DNA from: Marinobacterium arenosum
GTDB lineage: Bacteria; Pseudomonadota; Gammaproteobacteria; Pseudomonadales; Balneatricaceae
DNA length: 44,171 nucleotides
Direction of reading: 5' to 3'
NCBI RefSeq assembly: GCF_019795155.1
Contig: NZ_JAILYN010000013.1
Location: 50,950-95,120 of the forward strand
The stretch's first letter is position 1. Each line of letters starts with the position of its first letter. The notes under the pieces are model-generated. The model searched no databases, was not told the DNA's origin, and worked only from the letters and a program-made list of their open reading frames with translations. The position numbers and the translations under genes are program-made. Positions 1 to 6,977 of this stretch are shown piece by piece.

Positions 1-312
1 TTTCAGGCTTCAGGCAAGGTTCCGGTCGCCCACGGAGTGGGCTGCTACCAAGCATCTGCCCCTTGTAGGCGATTCATCCGCGACCATCCCCCAACACCGG
101 CTTCGGAACCAGGGCATCCAAGGACATAAAAAGCGAGCGGCCACGCCGGAGCCCCGCAGCAGCGGGCTCCGACCGCGACAGTTTCAGGCTTCGTGGCAAG
201 GTTCCAGTCGCCCACGGAGTGGGCTGCTACGGCAAGCTCCTGTAGGGTGCCACCCGGGGCGCCACCGCCGCAGGCGGTTGAAAGTTTGGCCGGCCAGGTC
301 CGGCCCTACAGG
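1..312. repeat. REP-like intergenic repeat cluster (left copy)
   Basis: No gene is seen here. The stretch holds two near-identical direct copies of a roughly 48-bp unit at 1-48 and 182-230. Each contains a small hairpin core, GCCCAC-GGA-GTGGGC. Between them, 151-180 is an inverted relative of the segment at 3854-3880. At 238-312 lies a second element with a CCGCCGCAGGCGG core and a GGCCGGCCAGGTCCGGCC arm. That element reappears in opposite orientation at 3958-4053. The composition and intergenic placement are those of REP/BIME elements. Open frames through it are artefacts of the repeat. Confidence 0.75.
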
Positions 313-333
313 CAGTCGCCACGTCTCAAAAGG

Positions 334-795
334 TCATTTACCTTCGGCGCTTGCCGCATCGGCCGCCACGCCGTCGCTGCAGAAATACTGCTGGCGGCGC
401 AACAGGAAGCGGCAGCCATCGTGGCTGATCTCGCGATCGCTGCAGAAGAACCGCGCCCACTCGCTCTCGTCCTCCAACGGCTTCAGCCGATAGGGCGGCA
501 CCCCTTCGCAGAACGTGGCGCTGGGCTCGGCGACCGCCAGGCAGGCTTTCAGGAACAGCCCCTGGTTGATGGTGCAGGTATTGCCGTCACAATCTTGCTG
601 GGTCAGCTTGGTCAGCGCCCGGTCGAGACAGGCCTGCTGATTATGCTGGCTGCCGTACTCACTCCCCTGCTTGATGAACAACTGCGCTTCCTCGGCACGC
701 TCGGCGTTCCATGCCTGCAGCCATTTCGGCCCCTGCCAGCCGATCAACAGGGCCAGCAGCAGCAATGCTGCCAGTATCAGTTTCCAGGCTTTCAT
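334..795 (-). CDS. Small membrane-anchored, cysteine-rich protein of unknown function
   Basis: I do not recognise a family for this 153-residue protein. It has one hydrophobic N-terminal segment (about residues 5-22) with a positive residue before it. This suggests a signal anchor with the rest in the periplasm. The exposed part carries eight cysteines (56, 69, 74, 85, 96, 118, 128, 139), an even number that would suit four disulfides. A lysozyme-inhibitor-like or other disulfide-stabilised envelope role is possible, but this is inference. The start is supported by an AAAGGA ribosome site at about 803-809 that overlaps the stop of the upstream gene. It is therefore the last gene of a three-gene operon with the 87-residue membrane protein and the DUF416 gene. 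REP-like repeats follow its stop and no clear terminator is visible. Confidence 0.75.
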   Translation of the reverse strand: MKAWKLILAALLLLALLIGWQGPKWLQAWNAERAEEAQLFIKQGSEYGSQHNQQACLDRALTKLTQQDCDGNTCTINQGLFLKACLAVAEPSATFCEGVPPYRLKPLEDESEWARFFCSDREISHDGCRFLLRRQQYFCSDGVAADAASAEGK

Positions 796-807
796 CGCAA
801 TATCCTT

Positions 808-1071
808 TTAGCGCGGCGCACGGACGTAAAGCCCGTACAGACAGCAGAACAGACCGACCACCGACAGCAACATGCCACCGTTGACCAACAGCGGGTGACG
901 AATCATATAGGGTACGAATTCGTGCTGCTGTTGCAGGTCGCATTCCCCCTGGTGGAAATCGAACGAGCCGCCGCTGTCGAGACAGGCGTCCACCAGCGAC
1001 TGCTCGTACAGGTAGCCGGCCATCATCAGCAGGCCGGGCACGATCAGTAGCAGAAGGCCAATACGCAGCAT
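808..1071 (-). CDS. Small two-helix membrane protein of unknown function
   Basis: This 87-residue protein has two predicted transmembrane helices, about residues 4-22 and 61-82. They flank a loop containing Cys30 and Cys44 that could form a disulfide if the loop faces the periplasm. I recognise no family. Its ATG shares one base with the TGA of the DUF416 gene (TGATG at 1073-1069), so translation is probably coupled. The next gene starts 12 bases downstream and encodes another membrane-anchored protein with periplasmic cysteines. The pair may work together in the envelope, but the only evidence is their linkage. Confidence 0.7.
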   Translation of the reverse strand: MLRIGLLLLIVPGLLMMAGYLYEQSLVDACLDSGGSFDFHQGECDLQQQHEFVPYMIRHPLLVNGGMLLSVVGLFCCLYGLYVRAPR

Positions 1072-1676
1072 CAGTTGTCGTCGCTGATGCCGATGTTGGA
1101 AATCCCGCCGTTGGCCGCCAGTTCGCGCAACGCAGTGATCGCCGCCCGATTCGGGTTCTTCAGCGCCTTGAGCTGATCAAGCACCGCCTGCTGGAAAGCG
1201 TCCTCGATCTCCATCAACTCATGGGTGTTGATCAGCTTGATCAGCTCCTCGTCGGACAGCTGGTCGTCGCTTTCGGTGACCTCGATGAAGGTCGCCACGC
1301 ATTCACGCGACAGGTTGGCAATCCCGCTGGCCTCTTCCAGGTCGGCGGAGATCATGCAGTTCAGCGTCTCGAACAGAGCCACCGCGGCATCCAACGCCGG
1401 TGAAGCGCCGTACATCGGGAACTCTTCCAGGTCCGGCATATTGTCCTCGACGTGATCCAACTGCACCTCGAAATTCATCTTGGCGCCGGTATTGGCCAGG
1501 TGGTCCCAGACACCATCGAGAATCAGCCGCAGCCGGGCGGCATCACCAAATTCCACCAGCCGGGAGAACAAGGCATAGTTCGGAAACATGCGCTCGGTCA
1601 AAGCGGCACAAAAAGCACACAGCTGCCAGTCTTTCAGCTCTTTCAGCTGGCGATCGATCTGCGGCAGTTCAGACAT
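1071..1676 (-). CDS. yjaG: DUF416 (YjaG family) protein
   Basis: This 201-residue soluble helical protein matches the DUF416/YjaG family of gammaproteobacteria in length (E. coli YjaG is about 196 residues). It also matches in its N-terminal pattern, with a LxxLKDWQLCAFCAAL-type start followed by ERMFPNYALFS. The biochemical role of the family is unknown. The ATG at 1676 has a GGAG site seven bases upstream. A TACAAT -10-like hexamer lies at 1710-1715 on the minus strand, without a convincing -35. The gene is first in an operon with two small envelope-type proteins. It diverges from the TRAP genes whose promoter region begins near 1755. Confidence 0.88.
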   Translation of the reverse strand: MSELPQIDRQLKELKDWQLCAFCAALTERMFPNYALFSRLVEFGDAARLRLILDGVWDHLANTGAKMNFEVQLDHVEDNMPDLEEFPMYGASPALDAAVALFETLNCMISADLEEASGIANLSRECVATFIEVTESDDQLSDEELIKLINTHELMEIEDAFQQAVLDQLKALKNPNRAAITALRELAANGGISNIGISDDN

Positions 1677-1770
1677 AAGGTTCTCCGGGAGGAATGGAAA
1701 TCGGCTCTTATTGTAAGCATTTTCGCCGTTATTGCAGCACCTGCCCCGCCAGGCGATTATTGTCAGGGTA

Positions 1771-1878
1771 ATGTTGATATACTTTTTTGCGATAACGATA
1801 ACCCAACTTATATATCAGACATGTTGATATACTTTTTTGCGATAACAAAAAACTAAACAAGAACTTATATATCAGACA
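1771..1878 (+). repeat. Imperfect tandem duplication carrying the dctQM promoter
   Basis: Two units, 1771-1820 and 1821-1877, each begin with an identical 26-bp block (1771-1796 and 1821-1846). Each ends with an identical 16-17 base block (AACTTATATATCAGAC at 1805 and 1862). They differ by a 7-base length change between the blocks. Each first block holds TTGATATACTTT, which reads as an extended -10 element (TGA-TATACT). The same 12-mer pattern (TTGGTATACTTT) occurs once in front of hexR at 5548. The duplication gives two tandem promoter cores and probably two regulator sites upstream of dctQ. Confidence 0.8.
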
Positions 1879-1895
1879 GATTGGCGAGGCATTGG

Positions 1896-2447
1896 ATGCG
1901 TCAACAAACCTTTCTCTCCAGCCTGATGCATAAGCTGGATCTGCTCAGCGAGTGGAGCGGCTATGCGATCTCATGGCTTACCCTGTTGATGGTGCTAGTC
2001 ACCTTCACCATCGTGGTGATGCGCTACCTGTTCAACGTCGGCAATATCGCGTTGCAGGAATCGGTCATCTATATGCACAGTTTCGTGTTCCTGTTAGGCG
2101 CAGCCTACACCCTGAAACATGACGGCCACGTGCGGGTGGATATCTTCTACCGGCCGATGACCGAGCGAAACCAAGCAATCATCAATATTATCGGCACCCT
2201 GGGGCTGTTGCTGCCGGTGACCGGCTTCATCTTCTATATCTCCTGGGAGTACGTAGCCACCTCCTGGTCGCTGCTGGAGGGTTCACAGGAAGCCGGCGGC
2301 CTGGAGTACCGTTACCTGCTGAAAACCAGCCTGCTGCTGATGCCGGCACTGATGATCCTGCAGGGGATTGCGGAACTGATTCGCAATTTCCTGGTACTGA
2401 CCGGCCAGGGTCACCTGCTCAAACCGGATGAGGAACACGCACTATGA
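1896..2447 (+). CDS. dctQ: TRAP transporter small membrane subunit (DctQ)
   Basis: This is the small integral-membrane subunit of a tripartite ATP-independent periplasmic transporter. It pairs with DctM to drive substrate uptake with an ion gradient. Four transmembrane helices are visible at about residues 24-44, 57-73, 95-116 and 137-158. The DctQ-type pattern, VMRYLFN then LQE and HVRVDIFY, is clear. I choose ATG 1896, giving 183 residues, because GCGAGG sits six bases upstream. The in-frame TTG at 1881 lacks a ribosome site. The stop overlaps the dctM start (ATGA at 2444-2447), so the two are co-translated. The binding-protein gene is not in this operon but convergent, at 4276-5355. Confidence 0.93.
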   Translation: MRQQTFLSSLMHKLDLLSEWSGYAISWLTLLMVLVTFTIVVMRYLFNVGNIALQESVIYMHSFVFLLGAAYTLKHDGHVRVDIFYRPMTERNQAIINIIGTLGLLLPVTGFIFYISWEYVATSWSLLEGSQEAGGLEYRYLLKTSLLLMPALMILQGIAELIRNFLVLTGQGHLLKPDEEHAL

Positions 2448-3823
2448 TCGAGCTGCTGCCACTACTGTTGTTCGTTGTAGCGGTTTTCGTGCTGCTGCTG
2501 GGCTATTCGGTCGCCTTCTCGCTGGCCGGTACCGGCCTGCTGTTCGCCGCCATCGGCACGCTGACCGGCACCTTCGAGCCGGTATTCCTGGAAGCGATCC
2601 CCAACCGGCTGTTCGGCATCATGAACAACGAGGTGCTGATCGCAGTACCTTTGTTCGTGTTCATGGGGGTGATGCTGGAGAAGTCGAAGATCGCCGAGGA
2701 GTTGCTCGACACCATGGCGGTGCTATTCGGCCCGATGCGGGGTGGCCTGGGTATCTCGGTGACCCTGGTCGGCATGCTGCTGGCCGCCAGTACCGGTATC
2801 GTCGGCGCCACCGTGGTGACCATGGGGCTGCTGTCGCTGCCGACCATGCTGCGACGCGGCTACGATGCCAGGGTCGCCGCCGGCACCATCTGCGCCTCCG
2901 GCACCCTGGGCCAGATCATCCCGCCGTCGATCGTACTGGTACTGCTAGGCGACGTGATCTCCTCCGCCTATCAGCAAAGCCAGCTGGACCGTGGCATCTT
3001 CTCGCCGGATACCGTGACCGTCGGCGACCTGTTCCTCGGCGCATTGCTGCCCGGCCTGCTGCTGGTACTGGCCTACGTGTTCTACCTGGTGTACAAAGCG
3101 ATCGCCTCGCCGGACAGCGTACCGGCGATTCCGGCCGAAGAGCGCGCGGCGATGGACAACCTGCCGGGCCGCATCATGAAGGCGTTGCTGCCACCGGTAC
3201 TGCTGATCGTGCTGGTACTGGGTTCGATCCTGGCCGGCCTGGCCACACCGACCGAAGCGGCCTCGGTGGGCGCCGTCGGCGCGATGGTACTGGCGCTGTT
3301 TAAACGTAGCCTGAACCTGACCATCCTGCGCGAAGTGATGCGCTCCACCACCCAGGTCAGCTCGATGGTATTCATCATCCTGGTCGGCGCGTCGATCTTC
3401 TCGTTGGTGTTCCGTGGTTACGGCGGCGACGACCTGGTACGTGAGTTCCTGACCGGCCTGCCCGGCGGGGTGTTCGGCGCCATGGCGCTGGTGATGCTGG
3501 TGATCTTCCTGCTCGGCTTCTTCCTCGACTTTATCGAGATCACCTTCGTGGTGGTACCGATCGTTGCGCCGATTCTGCTGTCGATGGGGCTGGATCCGAT
3601 CTGGCTGGGGATCATGTTCGCATTGAACCTGCAGACCTCGTTCCTGACGCCGCCGTTCGGCTTCGCGCTGTTCTACCTGCGCGGCGTGGCACCGGCCACC
3701 GTCACCACCGGCCAGATCTACCGCGGGGTAATGCCGTTCATCTTCATCCAGTTGCTGGCACTGGCCGCGCTGGCCTACTGGCCGGCAATGGCCACCTGGC
3801 TACCGACCCTGGTTTACGGCTAA
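2444..3823 (+). CDS. dctM: TRAP transporter large permease subunit (DctM)
   Basis: This 459-residue polytopic protein is the permease that moves substrate in TRAP systems, a member of the ion transporter superfamily. About twelve hydrophobic segments span the length. Family landmarks include FVFMGVMLEKS near residue 70, the ASTGIVGATVVTMG helix near 110-125, and ASGTLGQIIPPSIVLVLLG near 150. A second conserved stretch, LQTSFLTPPFGFALFYLRG, lies near 395-415. It starts inside the dctQ stop and ends shortly before a REP-like region and a bidirectional terminator. With DctQ and the convergent TakP-like DctP it should form one complete transporter, although the binding protein must come from a separate transcript. 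Confidence 0.95.
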   Translation: MIELLPLLLFVVAVFVLLLGYSVAFSLAGTGLLFAAIGTLTGTFEPVFLEAIPNRLFGIMNNEVLIAVPLFVFMGVMLEKSKIAEELLDTMAVLFGPMRGGLGISVTLVGMLLAASTGIVGATVVTMGLLSLPTMLRRGYDARVAAGTICASGTLGQIIPPSIVLVLLGDVISSAYQQSQLDRGIFSPDTVTVGDLFLGALLPGLLLVLAYVFYLVYKAIASPDSVPAIPAEERAAMDNLPGRIMKALLPPVLLIVLVLGSILAGLATPTEAASVGAVGAMVLALFKRSLNLTILREVMRSTTQVSSMVFIILVGASIFSLVFRGYGGDDLVREFLTGLPGGVFGAMALVMLVIFLLGFFLDFIEITFVVVPIVAPILLSMGLDPIWLGIMFALNLQTSFLTPPFGFALFYLRGVAPATVTTGQIYRGVMPFIFIQLLALAALAYWPAMATWLPTLVYG

Positions 3824-3849
3824 ACCGGAGGTGACACCCGCGGATTGCG

Positions 3850-4095
3850 CCAACCCTGTCGCGGTCGGAGCCCGCTGCTACAAGTAGCGGGTTTCGTGCC
3901 ACAACAGCCTTTTATAGCCCTTGTGGCTGGCGCTCCTGCGGGTTCTTCACCACGCCATGTAGGGCCGGACCCGGCCGGGCAGGTCTGGCCGGCCAAACGC
4001 CGACAGGCATTTTCAACCGCCTGCGGCGGTGGCGCCCCGGGTGGCGCCCTACAGGGCCCTGCCGTAGCAGCCCGCTCCGAGGGCGACACCTGCGG
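3850..4095. repeat. REP-like intergenic repeat cluster (second copy)
   Basis: The 452 bases between the convergent dctM and dctP genes hold no gene. A GTCGGAGCCCGCTGCTAC-type element is at about 3863-3882. A CATGTAGGGCCGGACCCGG element runs from about 3956. A block at 4014-4053 with CCGCCTGCGGCGG and CGCCCCGGGTGGCG is the inverted counterpart of 240-285. A further inverted hairpin unit lies at 4063-4090. These are the same families as in 1-312 but in opposite overall orientation. The two clusters thus bracket the DUF416 operon and the dctQM genes. Confidence 0.75.
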
Positions 4096-4154
4096 ACCCT
4101 GCCAGTGGCGCCGTTTATAGCCTGCAGCTATCGAAAAGCTCCCGAAAGGACATA

Positions 4155-4191
4155 AAAAATCCGGAATCTCGACCGAGGATTCCGGATTTTC
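4155..4191. terminator. Bidirectional terminator between dctM and dctP
   Basis: The arms AATCCGGAATC and GATTCCGGATT form a strong stem at 4158-4187. T-rich runs follow on both strands: TTTTC on plus, and TTTTTT on minus from the A6 at 4154-4159. It sits between convergent dctM and dctP. A very similar hairpin follows gyrB at 44100-44136. A weaker AGGC/GCCT hairpin followed by six T residues lies at 4235-4255. Confidence 0.8.
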
Positions 4192-4275
4192 TTTCGCATA
4201 GTCAACGGCTCAATGAGCTTAATTGATCGGCACTAGGCATCAAGCCTGCTTTTTTATTGTTTCCCGTTATTGAGA

Positions 4276-5355
4276 TCAGGACAGGGTACGGGCGTTCAGG
4301 TAGGCCTGCTCGGAGACTCCGTGCCACTTAACCGCCTGGTCGCGGAACTTGACGAAGGAGTCGAACACCTTCTTGGTCATCGGATCCTTGTCCGCTTCTT
4401 CACGGACCACCGCGTCGGACAATACCTTGATCTTCTTCAGTACCTCGTCCGGGAACTGGCGCAGCTCGACGCCGTGCTCGTTGACCAGCTGTTCCAGCGC
4501 CTGGTTGTTCTTGGCGGTGAAGTCGGCCAGCATATCCTGGTTGGCGACGCGGATCGCGTTGCGTACCACTACCTGCAGGTCTTTCGGCAGCGCTTCGAAA
4601 GCTTCCTTGTTCATGAAGCACTCCAGCGTAGTGCCCGGCTCGTGCCAGCCCGGATAGTAGTAGTACTTGGCCGCCTTGTGCAGGCCGAACGCCAGGTCGT
4701 TGTACGGACCCACCCACTCGGTGGCGTCGATCGCACCGGACTGCAGCGACGGGAAGATCTCACCGCCCGGCAGCAGCACCGGGGTACCGCCGGCACGCTT
4801 CAGCACTTCACCGCCGAGGCCCGGGATACGCATTTTCAGGCCTTCCAGGTCGGCCACGCTGTTGATCTCTTTGTTGAACCAGCCGCCCATCTGCACGCCG
4901 GTGTTGCCGGCTGCGCCCGGCACCAGGCCGAACTCTGCATAGACCTCTTCCCACAGCTCCATACCACCGCCGTGGTACAGCCAGGAGTTCATCTCCTGGG
5001 CGGTCAGACCGAACGGCACCGCCGCGAAGAACTGAGCCGCGCGGCTCTTGCCCTTCCAGTAGTAGGACGCGCCATGACCCATTTCCGCGGTACCGCGTGA
5101 AACAGCATCGAAGATCTCCAGGGCACCCACCAGTTCTTTGGCGCCGTACACTTTCACCTGAATGCGGCCACCGCTCATCTCATTGATCAGCTTGGCCAGG
5201 TTGTTCGCACCAGTTCCCAGGCCGGGGAAATTCTTCGGCCAGGTGGTAACCATCTTCCATTTGAATTCCGGGGCCGCCTGAGCGGTGCCGGACGCCAGCG
5301 CACCCGCTGCCAGCGTAGCCGCACCTGCGCCCTGTAGAAATTGACGACGTTTCAC
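4276..5355 (-). CDS. dctP: TRAP substrate-binding protein, TakP-like (2-oxoacid binding), Tat-exported
   Basis: This periplasmic solute-binding protein delivers substrate to DctQM. I place the start at GTG 5355 (359 residues) because GGGAG lies seven bases upstream. It yields a proper Tat signal, KRRQFLQGAG, with an AQA cleavage site near residue 27. Longer starts would bury the signal. The mature part resembles TakP of Rhodobacter, which binds pyruvate and other 2-oxoacids with sodium. Shared patterns are YYYWGK-like GASYYWKGKS, HGGGMEL, NTGVQMGGWF (Gln155), LKMRIPG (Arg176), ATEWVGPYND (Glu213, Trp214) and YYYYPGWHEPG. The polar residues that hold carboxylate and ion in TakP therefore have counterparts here. 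The gene is separated from its membrane partners and faces hexR. A 2-oxoacid or lactate-type substrate is inferred from family resemblance. Confidence 0.92.
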   Translation of the reverse strand: MKRRQFLQGAGAATLAAGALASGTAQAAPEFKWKMVTTWPKNFPGLGTGANNLAKLINEMSGGRIQVKVYGAKELVGALEIFDAVSRGTAEMGHGASYYWKGKSRAAQFFAAVPFGLTAQEMNSWLYHGGGMELWEEVYAEFGLVPGAAGNTGVQMGGWFNKEINSVADLEGLKMRIPGLGGEVLKRAGGTPVLLPGGEIFPSLQSGAIDATEWVGPYNDLAFGLHKAAKYYYYPGWHEPGTTLECFMNKEAFEALPKDLQVVVRNAIRVANQDMLADFTAKNNQALEQLVNEHGVELRQFPDEVLKKIKVLSDAVVREEADKDPMTKKVFDSFVKFRDQAVKWHGVSEQAYLNARTLS

Positions 5356-5390
5356 GTGTTCGCTCCCTTGATCATGGCAATGAATGACAG

Positions 5391-5419
5391 AAAATAGCAT
5401 GGCCCTATCGGGGCCGCAA
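5391..5419 (-). promoter_or_regulatory. Possible dctP promoter with a small inverted repeat in the spacer
   Basis: On the minus strand TTGCGG (5419-5414) and TATTTT (5396-5391) are 17 bases apart. A TGC precedes the -10, in extended -10 style. This would leave a leader of about 30 bases before GTG 5355. The spacer contains the perfect inverted repeat GGCCC-TATCG-GGGCC (5401-5415), a possible operator. The match to consensus is only moderate. Confidence 0.4.
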
Positions 5420-5527
5420 TTTGCCATTTAGAGGTAAATGTATTGCATGTTCAATATCGGTCAGGGCAGGTTTTTCCACCATTTGCCGACCGATTACCGC
5501 TGGCATGACGGGATTTCAGGCTGTGGC

Positions 5528-5559
5528 TGTAGTTTGGCTACATAACATTGGTATACTTT
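5528..5559 (+). promoter_or_regulatory. hexR promoter with HexR-type operator
   Basis: TGTAGTTTGGCTACA at 5528-5542 is a perfect 5+5 inverted repeat. It matches 12 of 15 positions of the HexR consensus as I recall it (TGTARTNWAATTACA). It is followed by TTGGTATACTTT (5548-5559), which contains an extended -10, TGG-TATACT. The operator lies where the -35 contact would be, so autorepression by HexR is the simplest reading. The leader to the proposed start at 5593 would be about 30 bases. Confidence 0.65.
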
Positions 5560-5592
5560 ATGCGGTCAACCCGGTCAGGTGAGAGAGCCGTC

Positions 5593-6483
5593 TTGAATTC
5601 CTTCAATTTGCTGAAGTCCATCGCTGACGCACGCCCCAAGCTGCGTAAGTCGGAGCAGAAGGTCGCCGATTACGTGCTGTCGAAACCTGACGAGGTGATC
5701 CATATGCGGATCGTCGACCTGGCATCGGAAGCCAACGTCAGCGAACCGACCGTGGTGCGCTTCTGTCGCGCGCTGCACTACGACGGTTTCCAGGATTTCA
5801 AGCTGACCCTGGCACAGGGGCTGGCCAGCAACGCCAACTTCGAGCAGTTCTCGCTGAACAGCCAGGATACCGTCACCGAGTTCAAGCAGAAGATCTTCGA
5901 CTCGATGATCGGCAACCTGATCACGATCCGCGACCAGCTGGATGCCAACTCGCTGGAAGACGCCATCAGCGCGCTGGCGATCGCCAACCGGGTGGAATTC
6001 TACGGCTTCGGCGCCTCCGCGCCGGTCTGCGATGACGCCCAGCACAAGTTCTTCCGTCTCAAGGTCTCCGCCACCGCTTATTCCGACCCCCATATGCAGA
6101 CCATCTCGGCAGTCACCCTGGGTGAGGGCGATGTGGTGGTCGCGATCTCGCAGACCGGCCGCACCAAGGATCTGCTGCATACCGTCAAGCTGGTCCGCGA
6201 TACCGGCGCCGCAGTGATTTCGCTCTGTCCAAGCAACACCCCGCTGGCCGAGCTGGCCACCATCCCGATCCATATCGATGTCGAGGAGGATAAAGACCTC
6301 AGCACCCTGATGTCCTCGCGGGTACTGCACCTGGTGGTGATCGACGTGCTGGCGGTCGGCGTGGCGATGCGTCTGGGGCCGGGCCTGCTGGACCACCTCA
6401 AGACCATCAAGCGCAGCCTGCGCTCGTTGCGCCAGAACGACAAGCGCCTGCCGGTACGCCGCATGCCGCCGGCCGGCAAATAA
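5593..6483 (+). CDS. hexR: HexR, RpiR-family transcriptional regulator
   Basis: HexR represses glucose catabolism genes of the Entner-Doudoroff route in Pseudomonas and is relieved by the intermediate KDPG. The protein has an N-terminal RpiR helix-turn-helix (about residues 1-77, with RKSEQKVADYVL and SEPTVVRFCRAL). A C-terminal SIS domain (about 120-265) follows, with VEFYGFGASAPVCDDAQHKF, AISQTGRTKDLL and SSRVLHLVVIDVLAVGVAMR. The match to Pseudomonas HexR is close over the whole length. I propose TTG 5593 (296 residues) because AGGTGAGAG ends seven bases upstream and the product then begins like known HexR. The in-frame TTG at 5548 lies inside the promoter and is unlikely. It faces dctP, suggesting it may control 2-oxoacid uptake, though no second clear HexR box is seen beside dctP or dctQ. 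Confidence 0.9.
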   Translation: MNSFNLLKSIADARPKLRKSEQKVADYVLSKPDEVIHMRIVDLASEANVSEPTVVRFCRALHYDGFQDFKLTLAQGLASNANFEQFSLNSQDTVTEFKQKIFDSMIGNLITIRDQLDANSLEDAISALAIANRVEFYGFGASAPVCDDAQHKFFRLKVSATAYSDPHMQTISAVTLGEGDVVVAISQTGRTKDLLHTVKLVRDTGAAVISLCPSNTPLAELATIPIHIDVEEDKDLSTLMSSRVLHLVVIDVLAVGVAMRLGPGLLDHLKTIKRSLRSLRQNDKRLPVRRMPPAGK

Positions 6484-6695
6484 CCGTTTCACCCACCGGC
6501 AACGATTGTCATCCCTCTGAAGCAACGGCTTCACCGTTCTGCAATGGCCCGCCCGTACTCTATCGGCAGGTTCAAATCTGGTTGAATATTGACCAACAAT
6601 ACGATAAAAGCTTAATAACGCTGTCTCTCAAGCCCCGCTGAGACCGCTACTGGCTCAGCAGGTCCCGTCGACGCGGCTGTAAAGGAGCTAGTATT

Positions 6696-6908
6696 ATGCA
6701 GATACGGAAAACCCTGACAGACACCACCGGCACCCTGCCGAATGAAGTCTTCGACGTACTGATCGGCTATGAGGATCAGGAGAAGATCGAACAGAAAAAA
6801 CGTGCTACCCGCCGTTCCCTGGAAGCCCGCCGTGCCATTGAGCGCCATCGCGAGGAGAAGGAACTGGCCCGCAACGTCAACGACGATCTCTGGTTCGACG
6901 ATATCTAG
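6696..6908 (+). CDS. Small charged protein, PA3496-like
   Basis: This 70-residue soluble protein has a strongly charged central helix, RATRRSLEARRAIERHREEK (about residues 38-57), and an acidic tail ending DDLWFDDI. The arrangement of an ARRAIE helix and an aspartate/tryptophan tail resembles the small PA3496 family of gammaproteobacteria, for which an envelope-integrity role has been suggested. The resemblance is by eye only. An excellent AAAGGAG site (6681-6687) lies eight bases before the ATG. TTGACC/TTGAAT-like and TTAATA elements in 6580-6625 may supply its own promoter. It is a single gene, convergent with the glutamate-synthase-like gene. A GCCGGT/ACCGGC hairpin at 6946-6965 lies between them without a T-run. 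Confidence 0.72.
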   Translation: MQIRKTLTDTTGTLPNEVFDVLIGYEDQEKIEQKKRATRRSLEARRAIERHREEKELARNVNDDLWFDDI

Positions 6909-6977
6909 CAGCCTGCCGGGCTTGGCACTGAACTACTACGGCAAAGCCGGTCGTCGGCTACCGGCATGCCCGCCCCG

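Noticed and set aside
193-1050. A 285-codon plus-strand frame over the DUF416 operon
   Set aside because: It begins in REP-like repeats and runs antisense to two coupled genes. The peptide PPGAPPPQAVE it shares with a frame near 4040 comes from the repeat.
5346-5361. A parS-like sequence (GTTTCACGTG) at the dctP start
   Set aside because: Only the left part fits the parS palindrome (about 10 of 16 positions) and it coincides with the coding of the Tat arginines; chance is the better explanation.
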